64,000 nt of DNA from positions 32,710,382 through 32,774,381 of the forward strand of contig NC_083575.1 of assembly GCF_027579695.1 (NCBI RefSeq). The letters are read 5' to 3'. The DNA comes from Neoarius graeffei (Eukaryota > Chordata > Actinopteri > Siluriformes > Ariidae). A program made the translations under genes and the position numbers. Position 1 is the first letter of the stretch, and each line of letters begins with the position of its first letter. Shown here one piece after another: positions 56,713 through 64,000 of the stretch. The notes under the pieces are model-generated. The model saw only the letters and a list, made by a program, of their open reading frames with translations. It made no database searches and was not told the DNA's origin.

Positions 56713-57296
56713 TGTAATCAGAGATGTGATTTGGGGCTGGTGAAATTATCTGAAAATTTTAGCCGGGGGTCTGGGGGCCGCAGGCCCCCAGCTGGTCCAG
56801 GGCAGCGCCCTGGTGGGGGGACAAGGGGGGGCGCTGCTCCCCAAAGCTCCTGGGTTCTGGGGCTTTCTGACTTAAAAATTGTACTAAAATGGCAAGCAAA
56901 CACACAAGAAAAAACTTGTCATGATTAACAAATTCAAGCCAATTTAATGGTCAACATGCAACTCTGAGCCCCTATAGTAAATTTAATGATTCTTAACTGA
57001 CAAAAAGCCAAAACATGAAACCTAAAAATGTCATTTCTAAATTAAATCTGCATTAGAATAAATAGAAAATTGTATAAGGAAAAACAAAATTTATACTTTC
57101 AATTACTGTCGAAGTTGAACATACCTAAATGTGCCTTTTCAAACAAACATGATGCAACATAAGAATTCATCCACAAGTCTTCAGGAACTCTCAAAGAAAA
57201 AAAGATGCTAGCATCCATGTCCAGTTCCAGCATATCAGTCACTTTTTTCTGCAGTTTCTACTCTAGCAATGTCAACTTCATATACATAACTCTATA

Positions 57297-57640
57297 GTGT
57301 TCACTCACCAAAGGATATTCAGAACCCCAGTGTTCACTCACCAAAGGATATTCAGAACCCCAGTGTTCACTCACCAAAGGATATTCAGAACCCCAGTGTT
57401 CACTCACCAAAGGATTTTCAGAACCCCAGTGTTCACTCACCAAAGGATTTTCAGAACCCCAGTGTTCACTCACCAAAGGATTTTCAGAACCCCAGTGTTC
57501 ACTCACCAAAGGATATTCAGAACCCCAGTGTTCACTCACCAAAGGATATTCAGAACCCCAGTGTTCACTCACTTAAGGATATTCAGAACCCCAGTGTTCA
57601 CTCACTTAAGGATATTCAAAACTACTATGTTCACTCACTT
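57297..57640. repeat. 33-bp minisatellite, about 10-11 copies
   Basis: The unit GTGTTCACTCACCAAAGGATATTCAGAACCCCA (33 bases, with A/T and CC/TT variants) is repeated head to tail. Because 33 is divisible by three, both strands stay open: an 11-residue repeat VFTHQRIFRTP on plus and VSEHWGSEYPL on minus. No start context or partner domain suggests a real protein. Confidence 0.95.
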
Positions 57641-57955
57641 AGGTTTCGTTTCTATCCCGGGCTCCAGCCCGACTTTGCACGCTCGTAGCTCGGGCAGGGG
57701 AGGTCCCAGCATCCTCAAACTTGACAGCCAGAGTCCTCTGCCCTCCTCCCAAAGAACCAGCGCGGGCAGGGCATGCTAGCCCCATGCCTCGGGATGTAAT
57801 TCGCCCCGAGGCGAGCCACGGCGCTCCGCTTAGGTTTCGTTTCTATCCCGGGCTCCAGCCCGACTTTGCACACTCGTAGCTCAGGCAGGGGAGGTCCCAG
57901 CATCCCCAAACTTGACAGCCAGAGACCTCTGCCCTCTCCCCAAAGAACGAAATCG
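57638..57955. repeat. ~190-bp direct duplication
   Basis: TTAGGTTTCGTTTCTATCCCGGGC...CCAAAGAAC occurs at about 57639-57760 and again at 57831-57948. A related segment (GAGTCCTCTGCCCTC...GAGCCACGG...TTAGGTTTCGTTT) is at 41660-41715 in another element. Confidence 0.85.
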
Positions 57956-58346
57956 CTGAACTAATGTCTCACAGTCTTATGTCCAACGTTTGTAGCAACC
58001 TCTTTCTCCAACCATTCCCAGCGGAACTTGTTTTTCACTATTCTGTCGATTTCTTTAACTCGATTTGCATCTTTACGCTCGATCACGGAGGCTGCCATCT
58101 TTCAACTCTTTGTTTGAAGCGAGCTTACGTACAGCTATCTAACAAGCGCGTTCATTGGTTGTTACAGAGCAATGGGCCAATCACGTACCTCGCGTCATCT
58201 CAATGACGGAATTACTGAAAGTCAGAATGAATAGGATACGAATGAGGATTTTTGAGCGAAAAATCGGAAAAAATTTTTTTTTCAAATTTTGAGGTGAAAA
58301 AAGCGGAATTCCGCGAATTCGCGGAAAAATCACATCCCTGTGTAAT

Positions 58347-58690
58347 GGTGGAATGCTTTCAAAACACAAAACTCCATCTGATAACTTTTGCATGGCTTAT
58401 TCTGAAGATCATCTCTGACAAATTTGATTCAAAACACCAAATCCAATACGGTGGAAAATCCAAAAAAATCCAATATGATGGAAAATCCAAACAGGCAGAA
58501 ATTGACTTCATGGGTTATGTTGAACTTGGCTTCAACCAAGGAATCCAAATGAATTCATTTTTGAAAATTGGGGTTACAGTTAAAAAGTTACATTCATAAA
58601 TGCACCTAAAAATTTAACCTGTTATAGCACTCAAGTTACAAACATGAAACTTGCTGAAAAGTCCTGACTGTCCACAATCAATGTGCCAAA
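58347..58690. repeat. dispersed long repeat, block 4
   Basis: Continues block 3 after the 56719-58340 transposon: GGTGGAATGCTTTCAAAACAC, CCATCTGATAACTTTTGCATGGC, TCCAATACGGTGG. Confidence 0.65.
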
Positions 58691-58838
58691 TTTCCGGTGC
58701 GCTGCTCGGCTGCGAACCGCGTCCTGGGCATGTCAAGCTCGTTTTAAGTTCGTTTGTATGTGTTTATTAGTGTGCTCGCGCCGTTTGTTTTGTGTCTAAA
58801 ATGTCACCCTTCATGTATGTTTACTTGTAACTTGGAAG

Positions 58839-59975
58839 ATGATTTATCCATGGATTATATTGATTCTAATTGGGATTGCCACCATTGGGCAGCCCACTGC
58901 ACACTCAAAGTCTTCTGTAGCATCTGAGAGAGAAATGGATTTAAAACCTTACCGGGAACTTCGACCAAGCGCACGTTACAGTCGGGATGCCCTGCTCGCA
59001 CTTCGCCACAAATCACCATCCTTGTTGCCCCTGCCGTTCCTGAGTGACATCCCCGTTGAGCTGAGAAGGCCCACGCGTAGGAAACGAGGCAGGAGAGGTG
59101 GAATACGGAACCGGCTCCGACGAAGATACACCAAACCTCCACTTCCAGTAATCATTCTCAGCAACGTTCGGTCTTTGAACAACAAGATTGACGACCTCCG
59201 AACCCATGCAAGGTACTGCTCTGAATTCCGTGAAGCTTCGCTGTTGTGTCTCACAGAGAGCTGGCTGCAATCCAATACCCCCGATTCCCTATTTGAGATC
59301 AACGGACTCACTTTGATCCGGTTTGATAGAGATAACAACTCTGGGAAAACCAAGGGCGGTGGGATTTGTGTATACATCAATGATCAGTGGTGCCGCCAGT
59401 TCACTGTCAAAGAGACGCCATGTGACTCAAACTTTGAGACGCTCTGTTTGACATTAAGACCTTTCTATCTGCCACGTGAGTTCAGATGTGTGCTTTTGTG
59501 TGTGGTGTACGTTCCACCAAGTGGCAAGGCTTCGCTGGCCGCAGCCACTATTGTGGATCATGTTCACAGATTATTACAGAAATACCCCGACGCACCTGCC
59601 ATTCTGGCAGGGGACTTAAACCATTGTCAGTTGGACGCTGTTCTACCTGGCTTCTACCAAACGGTCAAAGGTGAAACACGAAAAGACAGACTACTTGATA
59701 AATGTTATGTGAACGTGAAAGATGCCTATGGGTCTAAGATTAGACATCCTACTGCCAATTCCGATCACAATGTGGTTCATTTAATTCTGACATATAAATC
59801 AAAATTGAAGCACTGTAAACCAGTAGCAAGAGAAATACGATGCTGGTCTCCTGAAGCCTGCAAGGAACTGAGAGCTTGTTTTGAACTGACGAACTGGGAT
59901 GTATTCCATGACCAGAACTCTTTAGATGTCACTACCTCAGTCACCATGGACTATATTAACTTTTTTGCACAGTTA
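58839..59975 (+). CDS. LINE endonuclease domain (N-terminal ORF2 part)
   Basis: An intact frame from ATG at 58839 encodes a basic N-terminal region (RRPTRRKRGRRGGIRNRLRR, residues about 75-95), then a complete AP-endonuclease-like domain. Visible are PVIILSNVRSLNNKIDDLRT (Asn), ASLLCLTESWL (Glu), GGGICVYINDQW, CVVYVPPSGKASLA, AILAGDLNHCQL (Asp/Asn) and ANSDHNVVHLIL (SDH). All expected catalytic residues are present. The frame proceeds past the domain to the Harbinger insertion at 59976, after which it reads out at 60014. The domain nicks target DNA for target-primed reverse transcription. Confidence 0.88.
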
Positions 59976-60661
59976 TGCCGCTTTTCCACTACAAACGCGG
60001 CTGAGTCGGGCTGAGCCGTGCCGTGCTGAGTCGAGCTGAGCGGGGCTGTTGGAGTTGCATTTCGACTACCACCGCGCTGAACCGTGCTGGCTGGAAGTGG
60101 GTGGACACATTGGGTGGAGTTAGCGAAAGTGGGTGGACGTCACGTGATGTCGTTAAGCAGCGCAAACAGTGACATCAGTGATCTTTTAAGCGGTAGTCTC
60201 ACGACCCGGATAGTAAACAATAAACATGGAGGACATGGAGTCGTTAGTGCTGCTGGTCTTGGTGCTGTGGCTTGTTGTCACCGACAACGCCAACAGATAC
60301 TGGCAAGAGCGTATAGATGAGGCGAGGCGCATAAGGCTTCAGAAATTCTTGTAATTCTTCTCCTTCCGGGTTTACGGTGTTTACAGATCCCAGCGTGCTC
60401 GCGGGGCGTGTGTGGGCATGTGAGGACACTCCTCCTGACCAATCAGTGCACAGGGGAGTGTCTCCTCACGCCCCCAGCCTCACTCAGCTCGGTTTGGCTC
60501 GCTTCAGCCCCACTCCAAAACCGTGCGAGTTTTAGGGGCTAAGCAGGGCTGAAGCGAGCTGAGTCGTGCTGTTCTTTGGTAGTCGAAACGCGAGCCGTGT
60601 CGGGCTGAAGTGAGCTGAAGCGAGCTGAAGTGAGCTGAAAAAGGGTAGTGGAAAAAGGCCA
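59976..60661. mobile_element. non-autonomous PIF/Harbinger element
   Basis: The 686-bp element starts TGCCGCTTTTCCACTAC and ends GTAGTGGAAAAAGGCCA; the inner inverted repeats match. The 3-bp TTA duplication (59973-59975, 60662-60664) is characteristic of Harbinger. The interior has many GAGCTGAG/CGGGCTGA motifs near both ends. Confidence 0.88.
60226..60354 (+). CDS. 42-codon ORF within the Harbinger element
   Basis: The frame MEDMESLVLLVLVLWLVVTD continues with NANRYWQERIDEARRIRLQK and FL, then stops. The start lies in AACATGG context. The amphipathic, Arg-rich end resembles the N-terminal piece of Harbinger-encoded proteins that I have seen in fish repeats, but the assignment is weak. It may be the leftover first exon of the autonomous parent. 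Confidence 0.4.
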   Translation: MEDMESLVLLVLVLWLVVTDNANRYWQERIDEARRIRLQKFL

Positions 60662-60664
60662 TTA

Positions 60665-62099
60665 GTTATCCCCAGCAAATGAATAAAGATTTATCCCAAC
60701 AACAAGCGATTTGTGTCTAAGGACATTAAAGACAATCAATAAAAGGAAAGTAGCTTTTAAAAACAAAGATGCCATCGAATGCAAACAATTGGAGAGGGTT
60801 TTAAAAAACAAACTAAGGGAAGCTAAACAGGTGCACAGAGATCAGCTGGAGGAAAACTTCAAAGAAAAAAACCCTAAAAGACTGGGACAATATGAAAAAA
60901 ATGACTGGAATGTCATCCTCCAACAAACCCATTGTGACTGGAAATGAACTCATGTTTGCAAATGAACTGAATGACTTTTTCTGTAGGTTTGATTCTTCCT
61001 CCCACCTCAATGACTGTGAAAATATAGTAAAGACCATTAAACCGTCCAACTCCGACAGAGTTCTTTTAACTGTGGAGGAGGTCAGAGGTACCTTCCAGCG
61101 CAATAATACAAGGAAAGCCTTAGGGCCTGACCACAGCAGCGCACTCATTCTAAAAACCTTTGCCAGGGAATTAGCCCCTGTATGGCAACCCATTTTCCAG
61201 CAGTCTCTAGACACCCATCATATACCTTTAGCATGGAAAACATCCCACATTAAGCCTATCCCTAAAAAGAAATGTCCTAAGGAACATAATGACTATCAGC
61301 CAATAGCTCTTACATCAGTGATCATGAAGTCACTAGAGAAAATCATAGTTCAACATCTAAACAGACAGATGGGGGGGGGCTTCAAGACCCATACCAGTTT
61401 GCATACAAACAAGGCCGTAGCACAGAGGATGCAGTGGTTACACTGGTACACATTATATCTAAACATCTGGACAAACCCAACACTTATGCCAGGGCTCTTT
61501 TCCTTGATTTTTCTTCAGCGTTCAACACCATTCAGCCAAACATACTTCTGTCCAAAATGATTAAGTTTCAGATAAACCCATACATTATCCACTGGTATTT
61601 TTCTTTTCTCACAAATAGGGTCCAGCTGGTTAAGGTAAATGACACACTATCTTCTCCCATTACCACCAATGTTGGAGTTCCCCAGGGTTGCATGAGCTCC
61701 CCTAGGTTGTTTACCCTGTATACCTCTGACTGTACCACCAATGTGCCTAATCAATATCTTCTCAAATACTCAGATGATTCCACATTAGTGACTCTTTTCA
61801 CAAAATCCGATGATCACACTCAGTACCAAAGCAATGTGGATTGGTTAATTGAATGGTGTGATAATAACTACCTCATCATTAATACAGTGAAGACCGAGGA
61901 GGTCATTTTTGGAAAACCACCCAATCTCCAACTACTTCCAGTAAAAATCCACAACTCAGACATCACTCAAGTCCCATCCTACAAATACCTGGGTGTCATG
62001 ATTGACCAAAATCTGACATGGACCGACCACATAGACTTCACATGTAAAAAAATACAACAGTGCATCTATTTCCTGCGAAGATTAAGATCCTTTGTATAA
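60665..62099 (+). pseudogene. LINE reverse transcriptase, frameshifted
   Basis: After the Harbinger element, decayed frames lead into 60892-61370 (NELNDFFCRFDSSSHLNDCE, ARKALGPDHSSALILKTF-like, WKTSHIKPIPKKKCPKEHND). A G-run at 61370-61378 shifts the frame, and 61434-62099 continues with [20 protein letters not shown] (motif A), NVGVPQGCMSSPRLFTLYTS (motif B), QYLLKYSDDSTLVTLF (catalytic box as SDD), KTEEVIFGKP, YKYLGVMIDQNLTW and IYFLRRLRSF, where a TAA ends it early. It belongs to the L2/CR1 group by motif style. Confidence 0.87.
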
Positions 62100-62136
62100 G
62101 CACACGCATTGCGAGGGCAGTACACACACATTTTAT

Positions 62137-62402
62137 ATATCTCATCTCATTATCTCTAGCCGCTTTATCCTGTTCTACAGGGTCGCAGGCAAGCTGGAGC
62201 CTATCCCAGCTGACTACGGGCGAAAGGCGGGGTACACCCTGGACAAGTCGCCAGGTCAAACCGGAGCACCCGGAGGAAACCCACGCAGACACGGGGAGAA
62301 CATGCAAACTCCACACAGAAAGGCCCTCACCGGCCACGGGGCTCGAACCCGGACCTTCTTGCTGTGAGGCGACAGCGCTAACCACTACACCACTGTGCCG
62401 CC
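62137..62402 (-). mobile_element. SINE with tRNA-like head
   Basis: This is the most complete copy of the family at 13240 and 41262. On the minus strand it begins with a tRNA-like head (CACAGTGGTGTAGTGGTTAG A-box region and GGGTTCGAGCCCC B box, about 62400-62338). It ends with AGATAATGAGATGAG. The duplication CACATTTTAT lies at 62127-62136 and 62403-62412. Confidence 0.9.
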
Positions 62403-62409
62403 CACATTT

Positions 62410-62412
<3 letters not shown>

Positions 62413-62455
<43 letters not shown>
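62413..62455. repeat. (TA)n microsatellite
   Basis: About 38 bases of TA follow the SINE duplication. Confidence 0.95.
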
Positions 62456-62458
<3 letters not shown>

Positions 62459-62559
62459 CCTCCTTTTCTATCCTCTGTCACTGCAACAACAGACACACAA
62501 CATTAATTGACCACAGGTGCATTGACTTTGCCACTCACCTTCCCTGGCTCCACCCTCCA

Positions 62560-62960
62560 TTCACAAACTGACACTAGGCCACGCCCCTGCTGCCACAGTA
62601 ACAAACAGGCAAATAATCCAAATCAGCAGGCAAGATAATAAACTGGAAACGAGCAAAGGGTCAGGCGAGGCACAAATAGAACATCACAGGCACAGAGAAA
62701 AATGAAAACAAGGAACAGGAATCAGGAAACCAGGAAATCAACCACAGAAACAAGGCTCAGTAAAGTGTCACAATGAACTCAATACTTTGCACTGAGCATG
62801 CAGTTAAACAGTCTTTATACATGTGCACAGATTGCACCTTAATCCTGAGCAGGTGTGCGTCATTAACAGCGCACGTGCAAGAGTCTGCTCAGTGTGTGTG
62901 TAGTCCAGAGTGTGCCCAAGAGTCCAACTGGTGCACGCACCAAAGCGTGCAGGTCTGACA
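62560..62960 (-). repeat. LTR of a gypsy-type element
   Basis: On the minus strand an LTR begins TGTCAGACCTGC at 62960 and carries TATAAAG at about 62819-62813. A purine tract, CTCTTTTGGGGGGGTAC, lies directly upstream (62961-62977). The distal end is not certain; it lies somewhere around 62560-62640. Confidence 0.72.
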
Positions 62961-63893
62961 GTACCCCCCCAAAAGAGCTCCCTCTGGGAGCGAAAATCCA
63001 TCCTTCCTGGCCATGGGGATGAGGGCCTGAGGGTGGATGCTGTGCCATCGATGTGTAGCTCGGAGCCGACATGGCAGCGGATACTTGGCTCAGGTAGGGG
63101 CTTGGGCTCAGGCTCAGGACAGGACTTGGACTCTGGGTTTGAAGTCGATTCAGGCTTAGGACATGATTTGGACTCTGGACTGGAAGTGAGCTCAAGCTCT
63201 GGAGATGACTTGGGCTTCAGACCGGATGCAGGCATGGGTTCAGGCTCTGGACAGGACTTGGGCTTCAGACTTGACATAGGCATGGGTTCCAGCTCTGTCT
63301 GTGCATCATTCTGTTCCTGGTCAGGACCCAGCAGTGAGACAACGACGTCTTCATAGCCAGGCAACGGTGGCAGTGGCAGGGTGAGGACGTCTTCATAGCC
63401 GGATGGTGGTGGCAGGACAATGACGTCTTCATAACTGACTGAGGCAGGGGCCGCCCCGTAGTCATCTAGACCCAGTTCTGGAACTTGCTCTAGTTCTGGC
63501 ACTGGCTCTTGTGCTGGAGCTGGCATTGGCGCCGACACTGGCTCTGACTCTGGCACTGGCTTAGGCATTGGCTCTGACTCTGGCACTGGTTCTGGCACAG
63601 ACTCTTGTACTGGCACTGACTTTTGCACTGGTCCTAGCTCTGGCTCTAGTTTGGTCACTGGCAGTGTTGCCAGATATTGCTAATGTTTTCCACCCCAAAA
63701 TATGTTCAAAACCAGCCAAAAAGCCCCTAAACCCGCCCAATCTGGCAACACTGGTCACTGGATCTGGCTCTTGCTCTGGTGCTGGCTCTGTCTCTTGCTC
63801 TAGCAGTGGCTTTGGCTTGTGCTCTTGTTCAGGTGCTGGCTTTGACAAAGGCTCCAGCTCTTGCATTAGATCTGGCTCTAGTTCAAGTGTCAA
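62961..63893 (-). pseudogene. Pro/Glu-rich 3' ORF of the gypsy-type element
   Basis: Minus-strand frames (63893-63754, then 63658-62961) encode long runs of Glu-Pro pairs (for example PVPESEPVSAPMPAPAQEPV), a GYEDV repeat (PPPSGYEDVLTLPLPPLPGYEDVVV) and Lys/Ser/Pro-rich repeats. The end, MDFRSQRELFWGG, is encoded next to the purine tract. This would be the C-terminal extension of Pol in some gypsy families; no enzyme motifs are visible. A 92-bp MITE shifts the frame. The repetitive codons also leave the opposite strand open. Confidence 0.6.
63662..63753. mobile_element. 92-bp MITE (hAT-type duplication)
   Basis: CAGTGTTGCCAGATATTG...CAATCTGGCAACACTG has inverted ends of about 14 bp. The 8-bp GTCACTGG is duplicated at 63654-63661 and 63754-63761. 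It has no coding capacity. Confidence 0.92.
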
Positions 63894-63929
63894 CTTGTCA
63901 AAATAATAAATTAGATGAAGTGTTTTCAG

Positions 63930-64000
63930 ACCTTAAATAATGCATAGAAATCAAGATCATATTAATTTTTTTAAACAACACAATACTAATGTTTGAACTT
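63930..64000. mobile_element. start of another Tc1-like element (cut by window edge)
   Basis: AATGCATAGAAATCAAGATC followed by ACACAATACTAATGTTTGAAC repeats the end at 39753-39820, so another copy of that Tc1 family begins here. Confidence 0.8.

Larger units (their letters stand above)
56719..58340. mobile_element. DNA transposon with 6-bp TGTAAT duplication, superfamily unassigned
   Basis: The ends CAGAGATGTGATTT and AAATCACATCCCTG are inverse with one mismatch. TGTAAT occurs at 56713-56718 and 58341-58346, and excision restores the surrounding dispersed repeat. The interior (1,622 bp) has a GC-rich block, a 33-bp minisatellite and a ~190-bp duplication, with no transposase recognised. A 6-bp duplication is not typical of hAT (8) or Harbinger (3). 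Confidence 0.82.
58690..62136 (+). mobile_element. L2/CR1-like LINE with endonuclease and RT, interrupted by Harbinger
   Basis: The LINE carries an endonuclease ORF, interrupted at 59976 by a Harbinger-type element, then RT from 60662 to 62099. Its 3' UTR is cut short by a SINE. The 5' end, about 58690, lies in block 4 of the dispersed repeat. Confidence 0.85.

Noticed and set aside
57297-57640. CRISPR-like array
   Set aside because: The repeats are contiguous with no unique spacers; this is a minisatellite in a eukaryotic transposon.
62338-62402. tRNA gene on the minus strand
   Set aside because: The A and B boxes belong to a SINE head with a SINE body and target duplication; no full cloverleaf is formed. 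The same applies at 29157.
62910-63356. 148-codon plus-strand ORF rich in Gly/Ser/Asp
   Set aside because: It is the complement of the Pro/Glu repeat; periodic codons keep both strands open.

Overview
This window looks like a repeat-rich, non-genic stretch of a ray-finned fish nuclear genome. The mix of Tc1 transposons, hAT and Harbinger elements, chromodomain gypsy elements, R4/L1/L2-type LINEs, tRNA-derived SINEs and a gamma/epsilon-like endogenous retrovirus is typical of teleosts. One SINE and one L2 tail look familiar to me from catfish-type genomes, but that placement is only an inference. I recognise no host protein-coding gene, rRNA, functional tRNA or CRISPR array. Almost every coding signal belongs to a mobile element, and most are broken. 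Element names rest on motifs read by eye; no database search was run.

Layout. 1-1217: 3' end of an L2-like LINE (- strand). 1218-10950: a 5'-truncated L1 (+) split by a 7.8-kb endogenous retrovirus (2164-9927, - strand). 10951-13545: a headless Tc1, the 3' half of an I/Nimb-like LINE and a SINE. 13556-21115: an R4-like LINE split near its 3' end by a full-length chromodomain gypsy element, 'chromovirus A' (16149-21039, - strand). 21323-24721: a Tc1 split by an endonuclease-bearing LINE. 26801-30612: 'chromovirus B' (+), itself carrying a SINE. 31831-35192: hAT-1 with an intron-containing transposase. 35200-38256: dispersed repeat and a MITE. 38257-41105: two decayed Tc1 elements. 41198-43566: TA/CA microsatellites studded with a SINE and non-autonomous DNA elements. 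44060-49883: a LINE tail and an LTR-like sequence split by hAT-2, itself split by a TTAA foldback. 49890-52785: L2-like LINE (-) abutting a truncated gypsy element (+). 52786-58690: a dispersed repeat broken by hAT-3 (with a nested foldback) and by a transposon holding a 33-bp minisatellite. 58690-62136: an L2/CR1-like LINE broken by a Harbinger element. 62137-64000: a SINE, a gypsy LTR with a Pro/Glu-rich 3' ORF, a 92-bp MITE and the tip of another Tc1.

The sequence is best read as a layered insertion record. Several insertions can be excised on paper exactly at their target-site duplications: AGCT for the retrovirus, CAAAC and CTTAT for the two chromoviruses, GCATAGGT for hAT-1, TTACTGAG for hAT-3, TTAA for the foldback, TTA for Harbinger, TGTAAT for the 56.7-kb element, GTCACTGG for the 92-bp MITE and ATGTTCAGC for the LINE in Tc1. 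The youngest clear event is the retrovirus. Its two 524-bp LTRs differ at one base by my comparison, yet its polymerase and integrase cores are deleted, so it was probably moved by enzymes supplied from elsewhere. I do not see a clearly new multi-gene system. The oddities most worth checking are that non-autonomous provirus, the foldback and palindrome inside hAT-2, the unassigned transposon with a 6-bp duplication and coding-length minisatellite, and the Asp-to-Asn change shared by both chromovirus polymerases.
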